A DNA stretch of 26,030 nt from an uncultured Rubrobacteraceae bacterium (GTDB taxonomy: Bacteria; Actinomycetota; Rubrobacteria; Rubrobacterales; Rubrobacteraceae): positions 1-26,030 of the forward strand of contig CADCVI010000166.1 of NCBI GenBank assembly GCA_902806105.1, in the 5' to 3' direction. Positions within the stretch are counted from its first letter, which is position 1, and each line of letters opens with the position of its first letter. This document shows positions 16,578 to 23,478 of the stretch, piece by piece. The notes beneath the pieces are model-generated. The model made no database searches and was not told the DNA's origin. It saw only the letters and a program-made list of their open reading frames with translations. The position numbers and the translations under genes are program-made.

Positions 16578-16958
16578 GTGGCTAGAGCGGCTGTGTATAT
16601 AAGGACCGACCCCGAGGGGAACCTCCCCTCCCGCGAGGAGCAGCTCTCTGCCCTTCAGGCCTACGCCGCGAAGATGGGCTACGACGTCGTGGCGGGCTAC
16701 AAGGACCTCGATTCGCCCGGAGCTTTCTTGTACCATCGTCCCGGCTTGAAAGCGGCGATCAGGAACATCAAGGAAGAAGAGGACTGGGAGGTTCTCCTCG
16801 TCGCCCTCCCGCGTTGCATCTCGGAGACCGAGACCGCCCTGCACGAGTTCGTCCACAAGTTCTCCCTCTACAACAACCGCGTCGAGTCGCCGGAACATGG
16901 TTGGGACGACTTCGTGGCAGACATGAAGGCCTACCGGCGCGAGATGAGCCGCCGGTAA
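16578..16958 (+). CDS. Resolvase N-terminal-like domain protein lacking catalytic residues
   Basis: 126 residues from GTG at 16578. The pattern AAVYIRTDPEGN, SREEQLSALQAYAAKMGYDVV, then HRPGLKAAI matches the N-terminal catalytic domain of serine recombinases (usual YARVS, then a long helix, GY.VV, RPGL). The nucleophile position after YxR is Thr-Asp instead of Val-Ser, and the usual DRLxR segment reads ALPRCIS, so recombination activity is unlikely. There is no C-terminal DNA-binding domain: the tail is acidic/aromatic and then basic (YRREMSRR). The start is supported by a -10 element exactly 6 nt upstream and the absence of a ribosome binding site (leaderless). A domesticated or regulatory derivative is my inference. 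Confidence 0.72.
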   Translation: MARAAVYIRTDPEGNLPSREEQLSALQAYAAKMGYDVVAGYKDLDSPGAFLYHRPGLKAAIRNIKEEEDWEVLLVALPRCISETETALHEFVHKFSLYNNRVESPEHGWDDFVADMKAYRREMSRR

Positions 16959-17011
16959 GGAATTTTTCGTGGGGTTCGTACACCCTCTACGACGTTCGGT
17001 ACTTCGTCATG

Positions 17012-17017
17012 TAACAT
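17012..17017 (+). promoter_or_regulatory. -10 element, leaderless, for the 17024 gene
   Basis: TAACAT ends 6 nt before the GTG at 17024. No ribosome binding site fits between, so transcription probably starts at the start codon itself. No clear -35 is seen. Confidence 0.4.
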
Positions 17018-17023
17018 AGTGAA

Positions 17024-17371
17024 GTGGGCGTTTTGATCACCCTTCTCGGGATACTCGTCGGGCTGGTCTCGCTGGGCGGACTAGCACTGGGCCTGTTTAT
17101 GGCCGCCGACCGCAGGACCCGCGAGCCCGGCCTCCTGTTCGCTCTCTGGTGGACGCCTGCGCTCGCGGCGGCGGCCGGCCTCTTCATGCGGGACCCCGTC
17201 ACCTTCTTCGTCGGGGCGTTCTGCTTCGTGGTGGCTGGGGGAGCGCTGTACTTCGAGCGCGTCTCCGACCGCAAGGCCGCCAAGGCGCGGCGATTCTCCC
17301 CGGACTCCGAACGCACCACCTCGCAGGCCATCCGGACCAAAAACAAGACGGGCGACAAGACCGCTTCCTAG
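17024..17371 (+). CDS. Hypothetical three-helix membrane protein with basic C-terminal tail
   Basis: 115 residues. Predicted membrane segments: about 3-27 (LITLLGILVGLVSLGGLALGLF), 38-55 (LLFALWWTPALAAAAGLF) and 61-82 (VTFFVGAFCFVVAGGALYF), then a ~33-residue basic, Ser/Thr/Lys-rich tail that should be cytosolic. No family recognised. GTG start at 17024 is placed by the -10 TAACAT 6 nt upstream. It lies 65 nt after the resolvase-like gene and 89 nt before the GalT-like gene, each with its own promoter signal, so it is probably a single transcription unit. Confidence 0.7.
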   Translation: MGVLITLLGILVGLVSLGGLALGLFMAADRRTREPGLLFALWWTPALAAAAGLFMRDPVTFFVGAFCFVVAGGALYFERVSDRKAAKARRFSPDSERTTSQAIRTKNKTGDKTAS

Positions 17372-17420
17372 CCGTACCCCTTCACGGTCCTCCCCCGGAG
17401 AACGACCTCCAGCACGCCGC

Positions 17421-17426
17421 TATACT
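17421..17426 (+). promoter_or_regulatory. -10 element upstream of the GalT-like gene
   Basis: TATACT matches the -10 consensus at five of six bases and sits 34 nt before the GTG, leaving a short leader with GAGGGGG. No good -35 was found at 16-18 nt spacing. Confidence 0.4.
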
Positions 17427-17460
17427 GTCGGGCGCCGCTGGAGGCTTGCGAGGGGGTAAC

Positions 17461-18486
17461 GTGGGGGAGATCGAGTTCAGAGCCGTGCGCGAGACATGCC
17501 GCTTCCTCGACCCCACGCGCGACTTCGAGCCGGTCGAGAAGGTCACCGAGATCCGGCAAGACCCGCTGACCGGGCGTTCGAGCCGCATCCTGGACATGGG
17601 CTTCGCCGCCGAGAGGCCCGACGTCGGCGGCATGGTCGAGCGGTTCCGCTCCGGCTTCAACCCCTTCGCCCCCGGGAGGCGCGAGGAGGTCACGCCGAAG
17701 TTCCTGGAGGGGGTCGAGGGGGTCCCCGGCGGGAGGCTCGCTCGCGGCGAGGCGCTCGTCGTGCCGAACCTTTTTCCCTACGACCGCTACAGCGCCGTCA
17801 CCGTGCTCTCCGACGCGGACTTCGTCCCCCTGGACGGCTTCTCCGAGGACCTCCTCGTGGACGCCTTCGGTGCGGACGTGGAGTACCTTCGCAGGGTCCG
17901 CGAGATCGACGGCGATGCCTGCCGTCACTACAGCATCAACTGGAACTACATGCCGCTCGCCGGCGGCTCGCTCGTGCATCCGCACCACCAGCTTATCGCC
18001 TCCCCCACGCCGACAAACTACCTGAAAGACGTCGAGGCGGGGCTCGCGGCGTACGGGGGCCGCTATTTCGGGGACCTGGCCGGGGTCGAGGAGGGCGGGG
18101 AGCGATGGGTCGGGCGAGAAGGGGGCATCTCCTGGCTGACCGGCTTCGCGCCGATGGGCCATGTGGACGTGCTCGGCGTCTTCGCCGGGCGTGAGTCGCT
18201 CTTCGAGCTGACCGGCGAGGACTTTCGCGCGCTCTCGCGGTCGCTGCTGAAGGTCTTCTCGTACCTCGACGCGGAGGGCTTCGCGAGCTTCAACTTCGCG
18301 CTCTACGGGCTGGAAGGGGCGGAGGGCTTCGAGGTACACTGCCGGCTCTCGCCGAGGTTCCTGCTCTCGAACGCCCTCGGGACCAGCGACACAAACTACT
18401 TCGAGGTCTCGCATTCGGAGTCGCTGGCGTTCTTCTTCCCGGAGGCCGCCGCCGCGGCGTTGCGCGGCTTCTTCGAGACCACGTAG
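17461..18486 (+). CDS. GalT/HIT-superfamily nucleotidyltransferase-like protein
   Basis: 341 residues. The histidine-triad-like motif HPHHQ near residue 173, within GGSLVHPHHQLIASPTP, is the nucleotide-transfer motif of GalT-type enzymes (usual HPHPHGQ or HxHxQ). Upstream features RQDPLTGRSSRI (compare the DPLTG..VIIAP segment of GalT) and VVPNLFPYDRYSAVTV also fit UDP-glucose:hexose-1-phosphate uridylyltransferases and ADP-glucose phosphorylase relatives. No zinc-binding Cys pair is evident in the N-terminal half. GTG at 17461 is chosen because GAGGGGG lies 4-5 nt upstream. No galK, galE or other sugar genes surround it, so the substrate is unknown. Confidence 0.78.
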   Translation: MGEIEFRAVRETCRFLDPTRDFEPVEKVTEIRQDPLTGRSSRILDMGFAAERPDVGGMVERFRSGFNPFAPGRREEVTPKFLEGVEGVPGGRLARGEALVVPNLFPYDRYSAVTVLSDADFVPLDGFSEDLLVDAFGADVEYLRRVREIDGDACRHYSINWNYMPLAGGSLVHPHHQLIASPTPTNYLKDVEAGLAAYGGRYFGDLAGVEEGGERWVGREGGISWLTGFAPMGHVDVLGVFAGRESLFELTGEDFRALSRSLLKVFSYLDAEGFASFNFALYGLEGAEGFEVHCRLSPRFLLSNALGTSDTNYFEVSHSESLAFFFPEAAAAALRGFFETT

Positions 18487-18505
18487 CAGAGGAAGGAAAC
18501 CGAGC

Positions 18506-18787
18506 TTGGCGCTCCTTAGAACCGTTCTGATCCTGATCATGATCGTCATCCTGATGCATCTTGGCATCTCCTACCTCGGGGTGGACCCGAACCAGAACGG
18601 TCTGACGAGCGGGGTGGTGAGCCTCGCCCAGCTTCTCGAGATCCCCGCCCGCGCCCTCCTCGAAGCCCTGCCGCTCTCCGCCCAGCAGGAACAGAGCGTC
18701 TCCTCCGGCGGCCTCTACTTCGTCGGCTTCGCGGCCATCGGCTTCTACGCCATCCTCTTCCTGCTCCTCGGGGTCGGCAGGAGGTAA
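18506..18787 (+). CDS. Hypothetical two-helix membrane protein
   Basis: 93 residues with membrane segments at about 3-24 (LLRTVLILIMIVILMHLGISYL) and 69-90 (GLYFVGFAAIGFYAILFLLLGV), joined by a ~45-residue loop (NGLTSGVVSLAQLLEIPARALLEALPLS). TTG start at 18506 with AGGAAGGA about 9 nt upstream. It starts 19 nt after the GalT-like stop, so it is probably in the same transcript. No family recognised. It converges on the methyltransferase gene, 22 nt away. Confidence 0.75.
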   Translation: MALLRTVLILIMIVILMHLGISYLGVDPNQNGLTSGVVSLAQLLEIPARALLEALPLSAQQEQSVSSGGLYFVGFAAIGFYAILFLLLGVGRR

Positions 18788-18809
18788 GGGAGGCTCCGCC
18801 GGAGGCGCG

Positions 18810-19715
18810 TCAGTAGTCCAGCGCCCCCGAGGCGCCCAGAAGCTCGTCCAGCGGCACCTCGGATACCTCCGTGGCCGGGCGCGACAGGTAGAAGTCCGCG
18901 TGGTACCAGCCCGACTCTTCCTTGCCCGCCGGGTCTATCCCCGCCCGGGCGAGCTCGCCGAGGACGTGTTCGCGCTCGCTGTCGCTCTCGAAGCGCCGCT
19001 GCGGGAAGGTCCGGACCGACAGCTTCTCCGTCACGAGGCCCCGGCGGGCGAGCACCGCGGCGATGGGCGCGTAGTCCACGAAGCGCACCGCGAACGCGGC
19101 GACCCACGGCGTCTCCGGCCTTCCGCGTATGTTCTCCGGGCCATCCGCGATGCACGAGAGCACGCGCTCGAACGTGCGCTCCCAGACGTAGCCGACGCCC
19201 CCGGTGACCGTCACGAGCCGGGTGCCCCGCGCGGCCCGGCGCAGCGCTTCCGACGGCTCGTGATCCTCCAGGTTCTCGGCGGTCCCCGCGTCCATGGCGC
19301 CCGCCCGTAGCGCGTAGGAGACTGCGTTCGCCGCGACGTCGATGCCCACTACCTCCGGCGGTGACGGCTTCTCGCGGTCCTTGTAGAACCGGGCGTCGGC
19401 GGCGGCGAGTTCGTCCGGTGAGAGGTCAGCGACGTCCGGCGAGGCGTAGCGGGCGTAGAGGTCGTCGAGGGTCAGGTCGTGCTTGAGCAGGGCGGCGTTC
19501 ACGCCGTAGGAGCAGCAGAGATCCAGGACCTTGGATCGGGTACCGTCTCCCTGCATGGCAGCGAGCAGCGCGGAGAAGACGCGGCGCCCGTGCTCGGGTG
19601 CCCGATAATCCAGGGAACCGAGGGCCTCGAAGTACCCGCGCGGGTCCGGCAGGTCGTAGACGTCGTCGAAGTTGGCCTTGTTCTGCTCGTTGTGCCGGGC
19701 GTAAGGGTTCGACAA
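18810..19715 (-). CDS. Class I SAM-dependent methyltransferase-like protein
   Basis: 301 residues from the TTG at 19715. Motif I of the Rossmann methyltransferase fold is VLDLCCSYGVNAALL (near residues 63-77), followed by EVVGIDVAANAVSYAL (acidic end of strand 2) and a TRLVTVTGGVGYVWERTFERVLSC stretch. The N-terminus NPYARHNEQNKANFDDVYDLPDPRGYF is a pre-domain. The substrate is unknown. An in-frame ATG at 19772 exists, but a -10 TACAAT (19776-19771) overlaps it, so the transcript should begin downstream. The TTG has AAAGGAG 11 nt upstream. It lies about 100 nt downstream of the flavoprotein gene on the same strand. Confidence 0.8.
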   Translation of the reverse strand: MSNPYARHNEQNKANFDDVYDLPDPRGYFEALGSLDYRAPEHGRRVFSALLAAMQGDGTRSKVLDLCCSYGVNAALLKHDLTLDDLYARYASPDVADLSPDELAAADARFYKDREKPSPPEVVGIDVAANAVSYALRAGAMDAGTAENLEDHEPSEALRRAARGTRLVTVTGGVGYVWERTFERVLSCIADGPENIRGRPETPWVAAFAVRFVDYAPIAAVLARRGLVTEKLSVRTFPQRRFESDSEREHVLGELARAGIDPAGKEESGWYHADFYLSRPATEVSEVPLDELLGASGALDY

Positions 19716-19737
19716 TGGCTTCGCATCTCCTTTGACA

Positions 19738-19755
19738 TGCCCGGGTCCCCGGGCA
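19738..19755 (-). repeat. Perfect inverted repeat in the methyltransferase leader
   Basis: TGCCCGGG-TC-CCCGGGCA is a perfect 8-bp inverted repeat with a 2-nt centre, between the putative -10 (19776-19771) and the TTG start (19715). At DNA level it looks like a dimeric repressor operator at about +10 to +26; a DNA cruciform or tight RNA hairpin is less likely with a 2-nt loop, though opening the inner pairs would allow one. The core is exclusively G/C. Confidence 0.45.
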
Positions 19756-19770
19756 AAGCGGCGTCTGAGC

Positions 19771-19776
19771 ATTGTA
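19771..19776 (-). promoter_or_regulatory. -10 element of the methyltransferase gene
   Basis: The minus strand reads TACAAT, five of six matches to consensus, overlapping the in-frame ATG at 19772. No convincing -35. It implies a transcript of its own rather than only read-through from the flavoprotein gene. Confidence 0.35.
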
Positions 19777-19817
19777 CGCTCGGCGTACGGGAGTTTTTCG
19801 ATCCTTCGGGGCAGGCC

Positions 19818-20945
19818 CTACCCCTTCACGCCGTACTCGGCGACAAACCTGCGGTCGATGAGGTTCTTTAGCCGCCAGGCGAGGCGTCCGCGCCAGGCGA
19901 GGGGACCGTAGGCGGCGAGGCCGGTGCCGTCTCCGAGGTTCAGGACGTAGAGGAAGCGTCTCTGGGGCTTGAATCGCCTGAGGGGCTCGCCCCGAAGTAC
20001 GGCCTGGAGGTTGTGGTGGAGGACCGGGCCCTGGCGGATAGCGTAGACGCCCAGCTTCGGGAGGCCGACGCCGCGGAAGGAGACCGCATCTCCCCCGCCG
20101 AAGATCCTCGCATCCGCGATGCTCCTCAGGGCGCCGTCCACCCACAGGCCGCCACCGGGGACGACCGGCAGGCCCGAGCCGCGAAAGGCGTCTTCGTTCG
20201 CCTCGGCTCCGACGGCGAGGACGGCGAGATCGTACCCCAGTTCCCGACCGTCGGCGGAACGAGCGATGCCGTTGGCGTGGGAGACGACCTCGGTGCCCGT
20301 CAGGACGCGCACGCCCCTCCCGACAAGATAGGAGGTGATGCTCCGGCGCGCGGCACGCGAGGAGCCCGGGAGCAGGAAGCCACCCTTCTCGGCCACCGTG
20401 ACCTCGCCCCCCGCGCCGAGCCTGTCGAGCAGGGCGAGGGCATTGGCGGCGACCTCGCAGCCCGCGGCCCCGCCGCCCACGACGAGGAGCCTTATGGGAT
20501 TGCCTCCATCCCAAGAGCGCAGGCGCCGGTTCACCTCGGCTGCGTTCTCGACGGGCTTTATGGGGACGATGCCGGTGCCGGAGGCCTGGCCGCCGGGGAC
20601 GCGGCTGCCCGTGCAGAACGAGGCGGCGTCGTAGGGGACCGTGCCGCCGCCGTCGAGGACGAGGATACGCTCCTCCGGACGGACGGTACGGACGCGACCC
20701 TCTATAAACGAGCCGCCGCCCTCCTCGACGAGGCGGCGGGTGTCTATGCGGTCCTCCTCGGGGGCATAGGTGCCCGAGACGACGCCGGTCGCCATGCCGG
20801 AGTAGTAGAGGAAGGGCGAAGGGTCGACGAGGGTTACGTCGAAGCCGCTTCGGGTCAGGTCGGCGACACGGCGCAGGGCGTAGAGGTGGGCGTGGCCGCC
20901 GCCGGCGAGGACGATCCTCGGGCGATAAGTAAGCTGCTTTCGCAC
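19818..20945 (-). CDS. FAD/NAD-dependent oxidoreductase, NDH-2-like (type fused to SelD elsewhere)
   Basis: 375 residues from GTG at 20945. Two dinucleotide-binding folds: RIVLAGGGHAHLYAL at the N-terminus (FAD) and IRLLVVGGGAAGCEVAANALALL in the middle (NAD). LYYSGMATGVVSGTY and GGGDAV (ATG/GD motif for FAD) also fit. The C-terminus WRGRLAWRLKNLIDRRFVAEYG is an amphipathic helix like the membrane anchor of type II NADH dehydrogenases. The GGGHAH and YYSGM patterns resemble the flavoprotein half of bifunctional proteins fused to selenide, water dikinase; no SelD domain is present here. Starts at 20963 (TTG) or 20960 (GTG) are also in frame. GTG 20945 is chosen because TATACC lies exactly 6 nt upstream. 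Confidence 0.85.
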   Translation of the reverse strand: MRKQLTYRPRIVLAGGGHAHLYALRRVADLTRSGFDVTLVDPSPFLYYSGMATGVVSGTYAPEEDRIDTRRLVEEGGGSFIEGRVRTVRPEERILVLDGGGTVPYDAASFCTGSRVPGGQASGTGIVPIKPVENAAEVNRRLRSWDGGNPIRLLVVGGGAAGCEVAANALALLDRLGAGGEVTVAEKGGFLLPGSSRAARRSITSYLVGRGVRVLTGTEVVSHANGIARSADGRELGYDLAVLAVGAEANEDAFRGSGLPVVPGGGLWVDGALRSIADARIFGGGDAVSFRGVGLPKLGVYAIRQGPVLHHNLQAVLRGEPLRRFKPQRRFLYVLNLGDGTGLAAYGPLAWRGRLAWRLKNLIDRRFVAEYGVKG

Positions 20946-20951
20946 GGCAAA

Positions 20952-20957
20952 GGTATA
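20952..20957 (-). promoter_or_regulatory. Possible -10, leaderless, for the flavoprotein gene
   Basis: The minus strand reads TATACC, then TTTGCC, then GTG. The 6-nt spacing matches the other leaderless candidates in the window, but the hexamer matches consensus at only four positions and longer starts exist upstream. Confidence 0.3.
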
Positions 20958-20986
20958 CACCAAAAGGGATAAGTCTACGCAATGCT

Positions 20987-21016
20987 AGGACAGAGACCCG
21001 ACAGGTAGATTATACT
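20987..21016 (+). promoter_or_regulatory. Putative promoter of the quaternary-amine transporter operon
   Basis: AGGACA (20987-20992) and TATACT (21011-21016) are 18 nt apart in an AT-rich stretch. The transcript would have a leader of about 100 nt before the ATG at 21125. A 10-bp palindrome GTTCGCGAAC (21063-21072) lies within that leader and could be an operator. Confidence 0.45.
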
Positions 21017-21124
21017 TTTTCAATTATCGAGGCATTCAGAAGCTGGGAGAAGTGGTGATCGAGTTCGCGAACGCGTGCGTAGCGCAGGGGATGTGGAAGT
21101 ATCCGTGGAGGTTGTGGAGAATCT

Positions 21125-22081
21125 ATGATCGAGTTTAAGGGTGTAGTCAAGACCTATCCCGGTAGCACCAGGCCGGTCGTCAACGATCTCTCCTTCGAGG
21201 TGCTCGACGGGGAGATCTGTGTGTTGGTGGGGCCATCCGGCTGCGGCAAGACGACGAGCATGCGCATGATCAACCGCCTGATAGAGCCCTCCTCCGGGCA
21301 GATCCTCATAGACGGTGAGCCGAACACGGCGATGAGCGGGACGAAGCTCAGGCGCAAGATCGGCTACGCGATCCAGCAGATAGGCCTGTTCCCCCACCGC
21401 TCCATCGCCGACAACATAGCGATCGTGCCCCAGCTTCTCGAGTGGGACAAGACCCGCATAAAGGGCCGCGTCGACGAGCTGCTGGAGCTCGTGGGGCTGG
21501 ATCCGGCCGTGTACCGGGACCGCTATCCGGCGGAGCTCTCCGGCGGGCAGCAGCAGCGTGTCGGGGTGGCGCGGGCGCTTGCCGCCGACCCGCCGATCAT
21601 GCTCATGGACGAGCCGTTCGGCGCCGTCGACCCCATAAACCGGAGCCGCCTGCAGGACGAATTCCTGAGGATTCAGCAGGAGATCCGCAAGACCATCGTC
21701 TTTGTCACGCACGACATCGACGAGGCCATAAAGATGGGGGATCGGATCGCGATCCTGAAAGAAGGCGGCGTCCTCGCCCAGTACGACACGCCCGAGGAGA
21801 TCCTGACGAACCCGGCCTCCGAATTCGTGACGAACTTCGTCGGGGCGGACAGGATCCTCAAGCGCCTCTCCCTCACCCGCGTCTCGGAGATGGACCTCGA
21901 ACCGGCGAACGGCAACGGCGAGGGGCTCCCTACCCTCAGCGACCGGCTCACCGTGCGCGACGCCCTCTCCGCCCTCATGGGCGCCGGGGTCGGGCGGGGC
22001 GTCGTCGAGGGGGATGGGGGCAGCAGGAGGCTCCTCACGATGGAGGCGATCGAGGGCCTCACCAGGGGGGCGCGTGCCTAG
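21125..22081 (+). CDS. Quaternary-amine ABC transporter, ATP-binding protein (OpuCA/ProV-like)
   Basis: 318 residues. Walker A GPSGCGKTT at 36-44, Q-loop in AIQQIGLFPHRS, ABC signature LSGGQQQR, Walker B IMLMDEPFGAVDP, H-loop VTHDIDEA. The fingerprint FPHRSIADNI and GAVDPINRSRLQ are typical of glycine betaine/choline importers. The C-terminal ~75 residues hold only a short TLSDRLTVRDALSALM and LTMEAIEGL remnant where OpuCA/ProV proteins usually carry CBS domains, so ionic-strength sensing by tandem CBS domains is doubtful. ATG at 21125 with GTGGAGAA 6-7 nt upstream. The stop overlaps the next gene by 8 nt. It powers import of compatible solutes at the inner face of the membrane. Confidence 0.93.
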   Translation: MIEFKGVVKTYPGSTRPVVNDLSFEVLDGEICVLVGPSGCGKTTSMRMINRLIEPSSGQILIDGEPNTAMSGTKLRRKIGYAIQQIGLFPHRSIADNIAIVPQLLEWDKTRIKGRVDELLELVGLDPAVYRDRYPAELSGGQQQRVGVARALAADPPIMLMDEPFGAVDPINRSRLQDEFLRIQQEIRKTIVFVTHDIDEAIKMGDRIAILKEGGVLAQYDTPEEILTNPASEFVTNFVGADRILKRLSLTRVSEMDLEPANGNGEGLPTLSDRLTVRDALSALMGAGVGRGVVEGDGGSRRLLTMEAIEGLTRGARA

Positions 22082-22787
22082 CGTCGGGGAGCCCGCGACA
22101 GCGGGCCTCGCGCTGCTCCAGGACCTGGAGCCGAAGCTTATCGACTGGGGCTGGATCGGGGAGAACTTCGGGGACGAGATCCTACCGGCCCTAATAGGGC
22201 ACATGTACCTCTCGTTCGTCTCGGTCGGGATCGCGCTCGTGATCTCGCTGCCGACCGGCGTCCTCGTCTCGCGCTACCGCAAGGCGTACGCTCCGGTGGC
22301 GTTCCTCACGGGCATCCTGTTCTCCATCCCGAGCCTCGCCCTCTTCGCCTTCCTCGTCACCGTCCCCGGCATCGGAATCGGGCCGACGGCCGTCATCATC
22401 GCGCTCGTCTCGTACTCGCTGCTCGTCCTGATCCGCAACGTCGTGGCCGGGATGGACGCCGTCCCCGACGAGACGAAGGACGCGGCGCGCGGCATGGGGC
22501 TCACGTCCCGCCAGATCCTGTTCGGCGTGGAGCTGCCGCTGGCCCTGCCGGTGATCGTCGCGGGCATCCGCATAGCGACGGTGACGATCATCGGGATCGC
22601 GACCATCGGGGCGTACATCAGGGGCGGGGGCCTGGGAGAGCTGATCTTCCTCGGCATCAGCCGCAACTTCCCGACGCGCGTGATCGTCGGCGCGGTCCTT
22701 GCGACGCTGCTCGCCGTGGCGGCGGACCTTCTGCTCCTCACCCTGGAGCGCTACCTCAGGCCCTGGGCACGGACGAGGAGGGCGTAG
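22074..22787 (+). CDS. Quaternary-amine ABC transporter, permease (OpuCB-like)
   Basis: 237 residues from GTG at 22074, which overlaps the ATPase stop by 8 nt and follows AGGGGGG by 4 nt. A frame start at 22014 would lie inside the ATPase gene. The N-terminal ~30 residues are soluble (DLEPKLIDWGWIGENFGDEILP), followed by five or six membrane helices beginning near LSFVSVGIALVISLPTGVLV. The EAA loop that contacts the ATPase is visible as DETKDAARGMGLTSRQIL. The segment GGGLGELIFLGISR is common to OpuC/YehY-type permeases. Confidence 0.92.
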   Translation: MPSVGEPATAGLALLQDLEPKLIDWGWIGENFGDEILPALIGHMYLSFVSVGIALVISLPTGVLVSRYRKAYAPVAFLTGILFSIPSLALFAFLVTVPGIGIGPTAVIIALVSYSLLVLIRNVVAGMDAVPDETKDAARGMGLTSRQILFGVELPLALPVIVAGIRIATVTIIGIATIGAYIRGGGLGELIFLGISRNFPTRVIVGAVLATLLAVAADLLLLTLERYLRPWARTRRA

Positions 22788-22788
22788 C

Positions 22789-23442
22789 ATGGGATCGCTC
22801 TTCGAGGTCTTCCGCAGGCCGGACTTTATCCCGCTGCTCGTCACGCACGTCCAGCTCTCCGTCGTCGCGCTCCTATTGGGGGTGGCGATCGCGCTGCCGG
22901 TCGCGCTGCTCGTCAGCCGCTCTGCGGTCCTGTCGGCGGTGGCCATCAACATCGGCAACATCGGGCGCGCGGTGCCGAGCCTCGCGCTCCTGGCCCTCGC
23001 GTTCCCGTTCCTGGGTTTCGGCTTCGCGACCTCCCTCGTCGCGCTCACGGCGCTTGCGATCCCACCGATCCTCATCAACGCCTCGACGGGGCTCCGGCAG
23101 GTCAGCCCGCAGGTCATAGACGCGGCGAAGGGCATGGGGCTCTCGTCGAGCCAGATTATGGCCCGCGTGCAGGTGCCCATCGCCGCCCCGATCATCTTCG
23201 CGGGCGTGCGCACCTCTGCGGTGCAGGTGGTGGCGAGCGCCACGCTCGCGACGTTCGTCGGCGGCGGCGGCCTCGGCCAGCTTATCGTCCTCGGCTTTCA
23301 GCGCAACCTCCCCGCCGTCCAGATCGCCGGAGCCCTCGCCGTGGCCGTGCTTGCGATCATCACGGAGCTCGGCTTCGGCTTTCTGGAACGAGCCTTCACC
23401 CCGAAGGGCCTGCGCGTGGCCCGCAAGCGGCGCGGCAAGTAA
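22789..23442 (+). CDS. Quaternary-amine ABC transporter, permease (OpuCD-like)
   Basis: 217 residues. ATG at 22789, one base after the previous stop, with GAGGAGGG 7 nt upstream. About six membrane helices (for example VTHVQLSVVALLLGVAIALPVAL). The EAA loop reads QVIDAAKGMGLSSSQIMARV and the closing GGGGLGQLIVLGFQR parallels the first permease, so the pair forms a heterodimeric channel. The C-terminus is basic (RVARKRRGK), as expected for the cytosolic side. Confidence 0.93.
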   Translation: MGSLFEVFRRPDFIPLLVTHVQLSVVALLLGVAIALPVALLVSRSAVLSAVAINIGNIGRAVPSLALLALAFPFLGFGFATSLVALTALAIPPILINASTGLRQVSPQVIDAAKGMGLSSSQIMARVQVPIAAPIIFAGVRTSAVQVVASATLATFVGGGGLGQLIVLGFQRNLPAVQIAGALAVAVLAIITELGFGFLERAFTPKGLRVARKRRGK

Positions 23443-23478
23443 ACGACCCGTAACGTACAGATAGAAGGAGACGCATAG

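Noticed and set aside
17368..18567. 399-codon open frame on the minus strand
   Set aside because: Antisense to the GalT-like gene, which has a family motif, a ribosome binding site and a -10 element.
18794..18804. CTCC-GCC-GGAG hairpin between convergent genes
   Set aside because: Only a 4-bp stem and no U-tract; not enough for a bidirectional terminator.
21063..21072. GTTCGCGAAC palindrome in the transporter leader
   Set aside because: A single 10-bp palindrome in high-GC DNA can occur by chance; noted within the promoter entry but not called as an operator.
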